A DNA stretch of 64,000 nt from Phyllostachys edulis (lineage: Eukaryota; Streptophyta; Magnoliopsida; Poales; Poaceae): positions 109,932,826-109,996,825 of the forward strand of contig CM070546.1 of the NCBI GenBank assembly GCA_036346405.1, in the 5' to 3' direction. Shown here piece by piece: positions 9,998 through 22,128 of this stretch. Every line of letters starts with the position of its first letter. The stretch's first letter is position 1. Both the position numbers and the translations under genes were made by a program. The notes under the pieces were generated by a model. The model was given only the letters and a program-made list of their open reading frames with translations. It did no database searches and was not told the origin of the DNA.

Positions 9998-12900
9998 ATG
10001 CATAGCCCAAGCATTAGCATTCTTTGCTGGAATGTGTAGGGTCTCAACAACCAGGCTAGGCAATCGACCGTCCATGAGACCCTTACATCGACGACGTGTC
10101 ATTTAGCCTGCCTCCAGGAAACCAAGCTTACTATTGTGGACCAAAGTTTAGCTTGCTCTCTCGGGGGCTATAACATGTGGAATTTCGCTCATAATCTGGC
10201 TGAGGGTATGAGGGGCGGTATCCTCCTCCTTTGGAATAATGACTTCATCGAGTAGAAGACGTGCTTCTCTCGGTCTTCAGTCTGACGGCGATGGTGTCCT
10301 TAAAAGAGTGCAACTCGACCATCTGCCTTGCGATAGTTTATGGTCCACTCAAAGTAGCAACAAGTCGGCCTTCCTTCAAGAAATCGTCTCTTTAAAACCT
10401 TCCACCGGCACCAAGTGGCTGGTCTTAGGCAATTTCAACCTCATCTACCGAGCTCAAGACAAAAATAACTCCAACATCAACCAGTGTCGTATGATGCACT
10501 TTCGCAACACGCTTAACGCTTGCGAGTTAAAAGAAATTCACCTTCAGAATAGGAAGTTCACTTGGAGCAGTGAACGCCAGCGTCCAGCTCTGGTTAGGTT
10601 GGACAGAGTCTTTTCTAATGAGGGCTAGGACACCCTTTTCGAAAACCATGTCCTTCAGGCGCTGTCTTCTTCGATCTCCGACCACTGCCCCCTCCCTCTC
10701 TCCAACATTTTTGGTCCCTCTCGTCCAAAAAATTTCCGCTTTGAAAACTTCTGGATCAAGATGTCAGGGTTCTTCGAGACGGTCAAACAAGCCTAGCTCG
10801 CCCCCTGCAAGCACACGGAACCTATGCACAAGTTGCACCACAAGCTAGTTTCAACAGCTTTCGCTTTAAAATCGTCGAGCATAATTCTCTTCTCCCGACC
10901 AACACCTCCACATGGCCTTAGAGCTTATTCTCATGCTCGATGTGGCTCAAGAGTGCAGGGTTCTGTCACCTCTCGAAATGGTCTTGAGGGCCAACCTTAA
11001 GAAGAGAGTTATGGGTCTAGCAGTGGTCGAGCTTACAAGGAAACGTCAGAGTTCCCAGATCACCAACCTCAGAGAAAACGATGCTAACACACAGTTCTTC
11101 CACATAAAAGCAAATGGCCGTAAAAGGAAGAATTACATCCAAAGGCTTCAGAATGGCTCGGGCTGGGCGATCTCGCATTCAGAGAAAGAGATCATAATTC
11201 AAAATCACATCCAAGAAATGTTGGCCCGGCCCGCACCGCGCAACATGGACCTCAACTGGGAAGCGCTGCACCCACTGGTCCATGATCTGCACAATCTGCA
11301 GGATGCTTTCACAGAATCCGAAGTGCGCTCTGCACTCGATCAACTACCGGGAGACAAAGTGCCAGGGCCGGAAGGTTTCTCTACAAATTTTTACAAATAT
11401 TGCTGGAAAATCATCAAAGCAGACATTATGGTAGTCTTCTTTAGCTTTCACTCCCTTCGCACGTCGCACCTCCACCTTCTCAATACAGCCAATATTGCGC
11501 TGATTCCTAAAAAGGAGGGAGCTGACAAAGTTCAAGACTTTAGACCTATCAGTCTCATCCATGGGATTGGCACATGGATTGCCAAAACGCTGGCGCTAAG
11601 GTTGGCGCCGTTCCTCCATAGCTTGGTCTCGCACGCTGAGAGCGTCTTCATTAAGACAAGAAACATTCACGACAACTTCCTCTACGTCCGCATCCTGATT
11701 CGCAGACTCCACCGCTCCAAAACCCCCTCGCTCTTCCTCAAATTAGACATAGCCAAGGCCTTCGACTCGGTTCGCTGGGATTACCTCTTGGATCTTCTGC
11801 ATAAAAGAGGGTTCCCCCAACGATGGTCAAACTGGGTGGCAGCACTCTTACGGTCCGCCTCATCCAGAGTCCTCCTCAATGGCATCTCTGGGAACGCGAT
11901 CAGTCACAGGAGGGGGCTGTGACAAGGAGACCCCCTTTCTCCATTCCTCTTCATCCTGGCCATTGACCCCATCCAAAGTATCCTAGAGGCTGCCACGGAT
12001 TTGGGTTACCTCGCCCACCCGCATGATCGCTTCGCCAGGCTTAGAACCTCCATCTACGCGGATGATGCGGCTATCTTCATCAACCCAAGCACAAGTGAAC
12101 TACACATAACCACCTAAATCATCCTCAGCTTTGGCAATGCCATTGGCCTTCTTACCAACTTTCAAAAAAGCACAATGCTCCCTATCAGCTGTGACCACTT
12201 AGATCTCAACCTGATTCTTCAAGACTGTCCAGCTATCCGTTCATCTTTTCCGATCAAATATCTCAGTTTCCTGCTCACCTACAGAAGGCTTCGCAAAGTG
12301 GATTATCAACCGCTTCTTGACAAGGTGGCGGGAAGGTTAGCAGGTTGGCAGGGGCGTTTCCTCTCACCAGCAGGGCGGGCCACGCTGGTTAAATCAGTCC
12401 TCATCTCGATCCCAATTTACTTCCTCACAGTCTTCAAAATACCCAAAGCGATCCTTCAAGCCATAGACAAAATAAGGCGGCACTTCTTTTGGGCCGGTCA
12501 TGATAATATATCAGGTGCTAATTACAAAATTAACTGGAAAAGAGTGTGTCACCCAACTCAGCTAGGTGGTCTAGGCTTCCTCAGCCTCTCGCAGTTCTCC
12601 TCAACAATTAGACTGCGCTGGCTCTGGCAAAAACGGAAGAACTCCTCCAAACCTTGGGTTGGCATAGAAATCCCTTGTGACGACTCTGATCGTAATCTTT
12701 TTGCGGCGACAACAAGGATCTCCCTTGGGGATGGGAAAACGACTAAATTCTGGTACTCGGCGTGGCTTAATGGAGAGGCCCCCAAAGACTTAGCCCCCAA
12801 GATTTTTGAAATCTCCAATCGCAAAAGTCAGACTATTTACTTGGCCTTACAGAATGGGCGGTGGGTGCAGGACATTAACCTCACGAGAGGTTTATCCCTC

Positions 12901-13545
12901 CACCACATTGCACAATTCGTAGGACATTGGAACAAAATCAACCAAATCCAACTGATTCATGGCACCCCTGATGACATTTCTTGGAAGCTAAACCCGAATG
13001 GAACCTTTTCTTCTAGATCCGCCTACGCCTTGCACTTTCTGGGATCCACATCGACCAACTACCAACTCTTAATCTGGCAAACCCACACCCCTCCTAAGGG
13101 TAAACTTTTTGCTTGGTTGGCAATTCAAAACAAACTTTAGACCTCGGACAGACTTGAAGCAAGGGGGTGGCCAAATCAACGCTTTTGTCCCCTCTGTAGA
13201 CACACTCCGGAATCAGCCCTATACCTCCTTGCACTCTGTCGCTTCTCCGGTCGTATTTGGAAGCTCATGGCGGACTGGCACGAAAAGCCTTCAACCCTCC
13301 ACTGGCCCTCCTGCATGAACATCATAGACTGGTGGTCCAACGTGGCAAAAGTGACAGGTTCCCCTAGGAAGACCAGGACTACGACCATGATCTTAATCTC
13401 TTGGGAGCTTTGGAAGGAATAAAATGCGAGAATTTTCAACAACCGAGCCACTGCACCTCTAGACCTCCTAGCTAAGATTAAGGAGGAGGGTAGAGCCTGG
13501 TTCCTTGCGGGGGCTAGTGGTTTGGAGTCTTTTAACTCTTTGTAA
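9998..13545 (+). pseudogene. LINE ORF2: APE endonuclease, reverse transcriptase, zf-RVT, broken
   Basis: ATG 9998 opens with SISILCWNV, then an in-frame TAG where WNVRGLN is expected, then CLQETKL and GGILLLWN: the apurinic-type endonuclease that nicks the target. After frameshifts the RT occupies one frame from 10912 to the stop at 13543-13545, with FRPISLIHGIGTWIAKTLA, LKLDIAKAFDSVRWDYL and the catalytic YADDAAIF (12055-12078). The thumb region (GWQGRFLSPAGRATLVKSVL) and a C-terminal zf-RVT domain (WKLNPNGTFSSRSAY, FCPLCRHTPESALYL) follow. No RNase H domain is visible. In-frame stops occur at about 11920, 12115 and 13138. The domain order is that of plant L1. Confidence 0.9.
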
Positions 13546-13655
13546 TTAAGGCCTTGTTACTATAATCTGTTACCTTGTGGACTTCTGTCCGCTTCTCCTC
13601 TATTAATATAATAGGCAATCCTCTTACCGGTCTCATTAAAAAAAAGGATGAAGAG

Positions 13656-15480
13656 CTAACCATTAATACCAACGCTGTTGTCCAGGTTTCTTCCGCTCAC
13701 CAGCCTTAATTGCCAAATGCTACTACTTCAATACTGTGAAGTTTTCCTGGTGCTTCTGCGTGCAACCACGAAAGGCATGACCCAGTTGGACGGGCCTACG
13801 TCAAGTCATGGCCATCGTCATCGATCTTACGGCCGCATGATCATCTAGATTCTAGTCATGGGGTTGGGTAGGCTGGACCCGTTCTACTGTCTGAAAGCTT
13901 GAGCTATCTTGACCGGACCGGCCTAACGAAGCCCATCCTGGGTCGACTGCCCGACGTATGAGTAGGCCTAGGACTAGAAACCAGGTGGCAGCAAAGAACC
14001 CTCGACCACAAGTCCACGACACCTCTTTCTCCTTTCGGTGACGGGATCGCTAAAGTAAATATTTCCATTCGGCTGCCGCGCTGCTGCAATGCAGGCATGG
14101 GACCATGGGAGTACTATGGGACTTGGCGAGAACACACTGGGATGAACCAGTACTGTGGATTTCCCACGTGTGCACGTGACTACATGGGCCGTTCAACGTG
14201 CTCCGAGATTCTTGCTCCCTTCTCTCTCTCTCCTCACTGCTCGCTCCGGCACAGGCAAGTCGTGTCGCTGCCTTGATGCCGCTGGCGGATGATGCAGCCA
14301 CAAACCTCGCCGGAAACCTCGCAAACCTAAACCATAAACCTCGTCGGGAACCTCGCAAACCTAAACCATAAACCTTGCAGACGCCACCTCCTGCAAACCT
14401 GGCCAAGAACCTCGTCGCCGCCACGGTGCCGGAAACCACGCGACAAGGTTTGGCGGGTTTTTCGGTTGCGACATGGCCGGGGGAGGAGGGAGGCAGCACG
14501 GCTCGAGGAGGAGGCCGGAGCCGAGATAGAGTGAGGGAGAGAGAGAGAGAGGAAGAGGAAGCGCACAAATCTCGAGGCAGCACCGACGGTGAATAGTGCA
14601 TGTATCCACGAGCACATATAGTATCACATTTTCGGGGATGAACATACGTTCATCTGTCTGCACAAGATGCTTCCGGACAACGTACTCTTGGGGCAACCTC
14701 AAGTTTTGCTGTCGTCGCAGAACATCCTACATCTTCCCATGTGCCATATACATATATGCAGCATATATGGTGCACAGGTCCATATCTGTGGACATATATG
14801 TATAGCCAATCCGGGTCATCCATCGCGAATATAGCGGCCAGGAGCGATCGCGAATCCCACTTCTGGCAACTTTGCGGTAACCCTTGCCGCCGCTCTCGGG
14901 GGCGAGAGTCACAGCTATACAGCTATACAGGGATGAAATATTGAGTGGGGGGTGGTATTTTTTTCCGTTTTAGAGAGAGAGAGAGAGATGAGGATATTCT
15001 TTTGTATTCAGAGAAGAGATCAACGTCTTCTCTCTTGTATGCTGTTCCTATCACCTTTCTGTAAAATGCCAATTGTTTGCTCGCAAAAACCTCCAGACCA
15101 ACGGGGGAGCGTTTAAGCTAACTAATTATGACGTACCTTTCCCATTGATCAACTAGCCAAGCTAGCAGATAGCATGAAAGCACAGAGAGCTCACACATGT
15201 TAAGTTGTACATATACAACATAACTACGTATATATAGAGAAAAAGATACATGTTAGGACATATACATTATTATACACATGACATACGAAACCTAGCTATA
15301 GCAACAAACGGGATAAGTAAGATCTATAGCTCATCATATATCTCAATCCTCACCACTACTCCAAAATACGCAACTCAATCATCCGAATTAAGATACATAC
15401 ATGTCATGTCATAGCAAATAAAAACCTGATCGCAAAAATACATATATACTAGTCTCTCTCAAGATCATCGTACGTACGTA
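13656..15480. other. No gene seen; simple repeats
   Basis: Right flank of the LINE. It holds a 34-bp tandem duplication (about 14303-14376, CCTCGCAAACCTAAACCAT at 14317 and 14351) and GA microsatellites at about 14531-14552 and 14972-14987. Open frames on the - strand at 14050-14601 are Ser/Leu/Arg-biased because of the GA tract and show no domain. The AT-rich stretch 15120-15480 lies downstream of the small gene at 15528. Confidence 0.5.
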
Positions 15481-15527
15481 CTACCGCTGCTCCAGAGTTG
15501 AGGGAAGATCGATCATAGCCATGCGGC

Positions 15528-15809
15528 TCAGTGGCCGCCGCCTCCGCCCCAGAGGAAGGCGCCCATGGCGAAGCTGCGCTTCTGGTGGATGGTGCCGTCG
15601 ACGGGCAGCCCGTACTCGGAGAGGAGGCGGTCGAGCTGCCACTCGAGCATGGCCTCGTAGTCCTCCCTGGTGTACCTCGGGTAGTGCAGCGGCATCTGGA
15701 AATAGCGCCCGCCGCACCCCACCCCCTGCGGCTGGTCCCTCTTCCCGTACCTCACCGCCACCCCCTCTCGGCCGCCGTTCGGCGCCTTCGCCGCCATCAT
15801 CATCTCCAT
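15528..15809 (-). CDS. Small conserved plant protein (DUF7722-like), 93 aa
   Basis: Intact single-exon frame. The ATG at 15809-15807 is chosen because the longer frame upstream begins only with GTG. The core GGRYFQMPLHYPRYTREDYE (residues about 36-55), then EWQLDRLLSEYGLPVDG and KRSFAMGAFLWG near the C-terminus, recalls a short plant-specific family with conserved MPLHYPRY and FAMGAFLW motifs, which I believe is filed as DUF7722. Function is not known. No signal peptide or membrane segment is seen; the N-terminus is Met-rich and the C-terminus Gly-rich. High GC in the coding part, a TATA box 147 nt upstream and an undamaged frame suggest a living host gene, unlike its neighbours. Family name from memory; intactness is seen. 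Confidence 0.8.
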   Translation of the reverse strand: MEMMMAAKAPNGGREGVAVRYGKRDQPQGVGCGGRYFQMPLHYPRYTREDYEAMLEWQLDRLLSEYGLPVDGTIHQKRSFAMGAFLWGGGGGH

Positions 15810-15955
15810 GCTCTGCACCCTGATAATGGTATATCCTCTCTATAAGATATGTATGATCTCTATCTCTACAAGGCCTCCTCTCTTTCTCCTTCGGGTGGCC
15901 GGGGTGCCTTCGATCAAAGAGATCTAGCTAGCTAACGAAACGGACCAGGTGAACG

Positions 15956-15965
15956 CCTTTTATAG
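15956..15965 (-). promoter_or_regulatory. TATA box of the 15528-15809 gene
   Basis: CTATAAAAGG on the - strand, a near-ideal plant TATA box, 147 nt before the ATG at 15809. It implies a leader of roughly 110-120 nt with no upstream ATG noticed. Confidence 0.65.
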
Positions 15966-15969
15966 TGCC

Positions 15970-18233
15970 AGGCGACAGGAAATATCCTACGGAGAGTGTA
16001 GTTATTCACGAGAAATGCAGCTAAATTAACCAGCAACCGACTTGTGGCCCGTGTGGTGGCGTCCTATATTATCCTAGGTGGGGAGAACGCGACCGCGCGT
16101 AGTGTACGTACAACTGTACATGGGCGAGCGGGTAATAACTTGGCCCGACCGGTTCTATTGGACAGTTGGTAACGAGGTCGTTGCATGCATTAACGATGTA
16201 ACGCAGCAGGTGCACGGGCGCGCGCGGCAGGCGGTCGGCCCCCGCTCGTGCCGTGGCGCGGATGGCAAGTCGCGATTGGCACCCGGCCGCCAACCGTACG
16301 TGGCCAAGCTTTGCGCCCGTGCCCGTACGTGCCGCGCGCCGTCAACTGCGCGCGGAGCGGGAAAAAGTGGCAAAAAACGGACGGAAATAGGCGGCTTTTG
16401 GACTGGTTTGGCCTGGCACGCCGCACGCGCGCGCGGGCTCGTCCGACGACGGGCGTTACGAGCTGGGTCACGTCGTTCACGTGAGGCCCTGCGCTGCTCG
16501 CACGTCTAGCTCTCGATCTCACGCGCGACGTCTCATGATTCGATCGAGCCAGGAGCGGCTAGCATGCGCGCCCGCGCGCAGCAACGTGAAAAAAGCCAGG
16601 TGAGCTGTGGTCAGATCGAGCGGGCGGTGGTGATTTAGTTTGGAGTGTGCGGTTCGGCCGAGCCGCGCAAGTGTTTCGTGGCCCAACCGTGATGCAGGCG
16701 TGGACTGGTTCAGGTGGACTGGGACGACAGGTCAATGCAATGCACTTGTGCACTATTATGGGAAAGTTGAAAGTTGAGGCACAAAAAAAAATGGAGGTAC
16801 CTGTAAAAAAAAAAGGTGGAAATGGATGCCCACCCAACGACCACTATTTATGGCAGATCGAGCAGGCAAAGATGTGCTATCGCAATGTCGGCAGCCAATG
16901 AGCCAACATAAGACAAAATCACTACGTATGGACAGTGGTGTTTCCGGTATTTGTACTTTATACGCACACATCATCATGTATTGATAAAGAAAACACAGAA
17001 TTCGTCAGCAAACAAAGTTGCCTGAGAACATAAACATTTTCCAACATTATGGATGGAGTATCAGTTAGCATGTAGTATAGCTAGCTAGATGCCTAGATCT
17101 ACGAGCAAATATACGCTGCCAGCATATAGAAGCCTCCATCGGGGGTGCTGGAGCACCGGCTTCATCCATCGTATCCACAAGACCATTCTAGCACCGCATC
17201 TACATTTGAGGTCATACCGAGCAGCGAGCACCGGTTGGTCACGCCATGAGGGACCCAGATGACGACGTACGTCCATAGGTTGTAGACGATTGACTCCATT
17301 TTAAGGTATTTTGGACATTTTGAGACATTCAGATCGAAGCCCACTAACCCATCTTGCAACGTAGCATATATCATTCCACTCATAAAAATATAGCATATAT
17401 CATTTATGTACTATGGGGTCGCATCGGACCAACTGTCTGTCGGCTCAAACAAGACTTACACCGGAGTTTAGCTCGCCCTCGCCTCCAACATCTAGCTCAA
17501 CTATAATCAATTCAGCATCCCTCCCTAGCCCAATCCCCTGCAGTTCTTGAATTGAACCAGCTCAATTCTTGCATAGGTCTAGAAAAATTGTGGGGAAATA
17601 TTGTATTTAGTGCCTAAAATATGAGCATAAATTAGTACCTTAGCTGTGAATTAAGTAAATTTGAGCGGTGCTTTTGAAATTTGTTTATGTTTTTGGAAGA
17701 ATAAAACATGTTTTGGAATCTTGAAAGAAGCAAAAAGAAAAGGGAATGAAGGAAGGAGAGGCCATCTGGGTTTTTGTTGGAGAATAGTCTGCTTCTATTC
17801 ACCTATGTAGGAGTGTGGTTTGTGTTAGTAGATTCCTGGAGCAGTTTTGGGGTTTCGGTAAACAAACTAAATTGGTGGTTAAATTATTTGAGGATAGTTA
17901 AAAGTAGTTACTCTATTGTGTGTAATTTCTTATCTTTTAGTCTATTGATCTCTTGGAGTAGAACACCAAACAAAGTTTAATAACCCAACTAGTTGGTTTG
18001 TTAGGCAAGTTGCTCTTCTATATGAAACACCAAAGTGTAATATCGATCAAAAAAATGTAGAAACAAACATTGTATGAGTATTTTTCAAATAATTTGCTTC
18101 TAGCATGATTGTCGAATGTACATCTACTTTACTCGTCTCAAGTTAGTCACGCCTAACGTGCAACGGCTCAATTGTTGTTCTGCATATGCCATTGGTTGCA
18201 ACTTGCTGGTCTGCACACGCAGGCAGCTGCGAC
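15970..18233. other. No gene seen
   Basis: GC-rich to about 16560 (upstream of the small gene, many CGCG and ACGT motifs), then increasingly AT-rich with short A runs near 16785 and 16805. Open frames are short and without recognisable motifs. Confidence 0.45.
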
Positions 18234-18241
18234 CAGACGAA

Positions 18242-19060
18242 TAGGGCTGGCTCGTTAAGTTAACGAGCCGGCTCGGCTCGTTAAGTTAACGAGCTGAAAA
18301 CTCAGCTCGATAAAAGCTCTAGCTGCTCGTGAGCAGCTCACGAGCCATGCAAGCCAAGACGAGCTGATTGATAGGAGGACGATATAAATGAAAACGTAGC
18401 TAATTATATAGCATACAAGTAAAATATAGGCAATTAGGCAGGAGCCATTTAGCAATCCTAACAATTTCTAGTCTAACCACATGATAACATGGTTACATGG
18501 ACATACAATAATTTAAATATCCAACTAATTAAAAGTCTTTCACACCAAAAGTCATCACTCGCACACCCAAGTTCAATAGTCCAACTACAACCACCAAAAT
18601 AGTTAGCAATCCAAAATTCAAAGTCAAAATAGTTAGCTTTTCTGTCAGCCCTAATTCCATGAGCAAAGCTTTCCAAGCTTCAGTTTCTACACAAAAAGCC
18701 ACCAAACAAGCATACCTTTAAAATCTGCAAGACAACACACAAGTAGTCATCAGTTTTAAGTGGTGAAAAAACAGATCAAAATGAGCAGCAACCCTAAGCA
18801 AAAGAAAAGGGGTGCTTACTAAAGAAATGTGTTCACCATCAAACTCACGAGCCCATGATAACTTCAACACACAAAAACGACCCATGAGCTATTTAGTTAC
18901 TAGGCACTAACGAGTTGACGAGTAGCTCGGCTCAGCTCGTTAAAAGGCCAAGCTGAAAGGAGGCTTGACTCGATGCAACTTTACGAGTCAAGCTCGAGCC
19001 AAGCTTTTCATGAGCCAAGCCGAGTTAGCTCGCGAGCTTCCAACTTTTCCGGCAACCCTA
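18242..19060. mobile_element. Non-autonomous hAT-type element, 819 bp
   Basis: Ends TAGGGCTGGC on the left and its imperfect inverse GGCAACCCTA on the right. Flanks are CAGACGAA (18234-18241) and GGGACGAA (19061-19068), six of eight bases equal, the length expected for a hAT TSD. Both subterminal regions are crowded with GCTCG/CGAGC motifs, including TCGTTAAGTTAACGAGC palindromes, as in hAT subterminal repeats. The middle (18360-18890) is AT-rich with no transposase, so the element depended on a partner. Confidence 0.7.
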
Positions 19061-19927
19061 GGGACGAACGACACCGAAAAAAATCTGCATGCCGGCCGGC
19101 CAACCAATTGGTTAGTCCTCCATGGCAAAGAAGAAACCAACAACCAACGACGACACGGTGCGTGCATGTGAGACGTCCCGTGATACTAGTAACTTTTGAC
19201 GACTGCACGGAGGGATGCTCAGACGCCACGCAAAAAAGACACCCACTGGCACTGGTACGTCGTTGCAAAGTGCAAGCGAGAATGTGGGACCATAAACGGG
19301 ACCAGCGTCTCGGAAGCCCTGCATCGATATGGTTTCTCAACCAGAGAAGGGGAGAAAGGCAGATGCTGAAACATCGAGGAATATACGGCAGTACAAAACT
19401 GAAGTTGCTTGATGGCCAGGGCCGAAAAATAAAAGGTAGCTGGCCAACCTTCCGAGGTTCTGCGACTGATGGCAATGCTTTTGTGTACGATCATCAGTAA
19501 GAAAATAGATGGAAAAAAGTTCAGTTTCGAAGAGATTGCCACTGCAATTTGATGTGCTTCAGCTCTAAAGTGCATGTTTTTTATTCAAATAACGTGCAAT
19601 TTGATCCTCTGCAATATGGTCTCGCGGAGGAGAGCTCGCTAGTCGCTACTGATGGAAGGCAAGCATTGGGAGAGCTTCACGCAACACTGCGGCTTGCTGA
19701 TTTCTTCGGCCCAACTCACGAAAAGTTTGCCCAACAAGTTTGTCCGTCCAAAGCCCAACGTACGGGCCGTTTCGTTAACCCAGAAAGCGCAAAGCCTTCC
19801 CGTTTTGTTTCCCAGTCTCACAACTCACAAGTCACAAGAGGAGCCGCAGCCGACCAGTAACCGCCGCCAGTCCGCCACTAGGGTTTTGCCGCCACGTCGC
19901 CGGCCAGCGCCGCCTCGGCCGCCGGAG

Positions 19928-21663
19928 ATGGAAGCCACGGAGCTCGCAGAGAAGGCTTTCGCCCTCGAGGCCGAGCTCGCCCAGTAGGAAGCGTGCGTTG
20001 CGTGGAGTCAGTGACGGCGATAATGATGATGGCGGTGAGGGTGTTCATGCGGTTAGTTCGGAGCATGCGTCGAGTGTAGTTGCGACAGGGATTGACGATG
20101 ACGAGGATGATAGGATTCCCATTTGTGAAGTGGTCAAGAAGATGAGGCAAGAGAGGGTGAGTGAGAACGATGATGAATTGGGTGAGACGAAAGGGTGCTC
20201 TACTCCCACAACGAGGCGCTCGGCTCGGTTAGTTAAAAGTCAGTCAAACAGAGTACGGGCTGCACGTCGGGCGCTGAACTTTGTTGAACCCAAGGATTAT
20301 GAAGAGAGTGAGGATGATTCAGAAGAAGATGATGATATGGATGAATTTATAGTTGATACGGATTGTTCAGAAAATGCTGTTGATTCTGCTGAAGAATCCT
20401 CTGCTGAACCAGAAGACCCTGACACCTCTGTTCCCAGTGAAGAATCCTCTCTAGAACCAGAAGAGTCTGACAGTGAGATAAACTATAAAGATGTTATGGC
20501 TTGCATAGGCCGTAAAAGGAATGCTAAGGATTCGAAGTATGAGGCAGATATGCTATCAGCATTTGCTGAACACCCTGAACTTTGCTTGAAAGCTGTTTGT
20601 GCCCTCTATCGAAAGCAAACTGAGGATGAACGGTCAGAAAAAGCCACTTTTGTGCATAACAAACAAGGATTTAACCAGATAGATGCCTTAAGGTATGCCC
20701 GCTTAGTTACTTTGTCTATATGCAATGTAACTACCCTCTTTATTCACTTAACTTTAATCAGCAGCTCTGCACATAGTTAGGGTCGCCATTTACATGCTGC
20801 ATCTACTATTTAGTTTTGCCTTAACATCAGTCGTATCACTCATTGGCTTGCAAAAAATAGTACTGAAAAGGCAACTTTACTTTGTTTGTAGCAAGAATTT
20901 TCATATGTGCATTTATTTATTTCAAAATCTTGTCTTTAGGTAAGAAGGGATTTTCTGTCAGTGGATTAACAGAGAGCTACTGTGGTGGTTGCTGTCTTGA
21001 CAATGTGTTACAGTATTTTGATGTTTAGTCCTATTTGTAAAGTACCTCTCTTTTCCTTGTATAATGTAGTATCTTCTCAGACTACAGTGATGTAGGTTCA
21101 ACTGTCAACATGGCGAATTCTATTCTTAGGAAACAAAATTGATATCTCGATGACCCAATGGATTATCCTAATCGCATGTGACATGTTATGGGAGGTCTTA
21201 ATATGTGTTGATGCACTGACAAGTTACAAAAAAGTAAACAAACAATGCCTTTTTTATAAGAAAAAAATGTTGTATTCACTCTAATGCTCAAGATTAGCTA
21301 TCGGTCTATTCAGTAAGGGCTTAATAAGCATCCAACTCTAAGAAAGTTTTGTTTGAGACTATTGAATGCTAACACATTTGGCAAGGATATGTATATTTGG
21401 CTATTTGCTCTAGTTTTCAGTATGTCACTTGAATTGTAAGGAAGGGATCAACAACTAGCATTGAACCAGGGGTTTCTGTTTTCTTTGTTTAGGGGATCTT
21501 GCATAGCGGAGTTTCTTCTGGATGGTGATTCTTTTGGACCGCTTAAGAAGACTGTCCATGATTTGGAGAAGTACGATCGCTATGGTCTTGAATTCTGTCA
21601 CAAGCTGGCTGCACGTGACTCAAAACAGCTGTTTGCAATATACCAGAACAGGGAGGGCCCCTA
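19928..21663 (+). CDS. Acidic, probably nuclear plant protein of unknown function, two exons, likely frameshifted near its start
   Basis: Exon 1 has ATG 19928 and reads MEATELAEKAFALEAELAQ, then TAG at 19985. One base later in phase the frame continues as RKRALRGVSDGDNDDG and stays open to 20692. Intron 20693-21492 (AG|GTATGC ... TTTGTTTAG) joins in phase to exon 2 (21493-21663, TAA). The protein has a Glu/Asp/Ser-rich middle, a basic patch (TTRRSARLVKSQSNR), then a folded C-terminal part: ELCLKAVCALYRKQTEDE, FNQIDALRGSCIAEFLLDGD and LKKTVHDLEKYDRYGLEFC. I recognise the type as a conserved plant protein but know no function. The upstream frame of exon 1 has no ATG, so an extra T at 19985 is the simplest reading. 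Otherwise the gene looks well preserved. Confidence 0.72.
20693..21492 (+). other. Intron of the acidic protein gene
   Basis: An 800-nt intron with donor AAG|GTATGC and a pyrimidine-rich acceptor TTTCTTTGTTTAG. It splits an AGG codon after its second base and joins two segments of one domain without a break. It is AT-rich, with no inserted element recognised. Confidence 0.8.
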
Positions 21664-21899
21664 ATTTCCATGACTCTGGTAATGCTAACTCCCTAGGTTG
21701 ACCTTTTCTGCAACCCTTGTAATATTTTCGCCTTCATTGTCTGTCTCTCTTCTGTGTGTGTGTATATGCATGTTTAGTTTTCTTTTCTTTTGGACAAGTT
21801 AGGGCATGTTAAAGTTACTTTGGTAGAATGCAGCCACACTATGTTTATATCACTAAGATGTATGCTGCTAAGCAAAGCGAGTGCCTGATGTGTTGTAGG

Positions 21900-22128
21900 C
21901 AAGGATCCAAAAACCGGAACTGGAACAAAAACCGCCCGATGCCCATTCTCCGTTACCAGCCGGTAACCGGAAATCCCGGAAAAAAACCGGCTGGATTTCG
22001 TCAAATGGAGTTTGAATTCGGGATGAAACCACCGGGATTTTGAATTTGAATTTAAAGGATTCCAGCCGGGATTTCGGATCCTGGTCCCTATCGGTAAATC
22101 CAGTTACCGGCCGGGATTTTGATCCCTG
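21900..22128. mobile_element. hAT-type MITE, 229 bp, perfect TSD
   Basis: Bounded by exact 8-bp direct repeats GTTGTAGG at 21892-21899 and 22129-22136. The ends are imperfect inverted repeats: CAAGGATCCAAAAACCGG on the left and, reading inward from the right, CAGGGATCAAAATCCCGG. The interior is a set of CCGG-rich inverted motifs around AT-rich DNA and has no coding potential. It lies about 240 bp after the stop of the acidic protein gene, so it may be in that gene's 3' UTR. Confidence 0.85.

Larger units (their letters stand above)
6011..13645 (+). mobile_element. L1-type LINE (non-LTR retrotransposon), near full length, inactive
   Basis: A 7.6-kb element with a pyrimidine-rich 5' leader (6070-6520), ORF1 with zinc knuckles, ORF2 with endonuclease, reverse transcriptase and zf-RVT, a short 3' UTR and an 8-A tail (13638-13645). 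GGATGAAGAG occurs just before it (6001-6010) and just after the A tail (13646-13655). The match extends to 14 bp if the shared A residues are counted. This is the expected signature of target-primed reverse transcription. The intact 5' end and long TSD imply a full-length insertion. Many stops and frameshifts in both ORFs mean it cannot move by itself. Confidence 0.93.

Noticed and set aside
14050..14601. 183-aa open frame on the - strand and overlapping frames
   Set aside because: Ser/Leu/Arg bias comes from the GA microsatellite and the 34-bp duplication; no motif, no promoter or splice evidence.
16078..16509. GC-rich open frames on both strands
   Set aside because: Several overlapping frames are open because of high GC; none has a recognisable domain.
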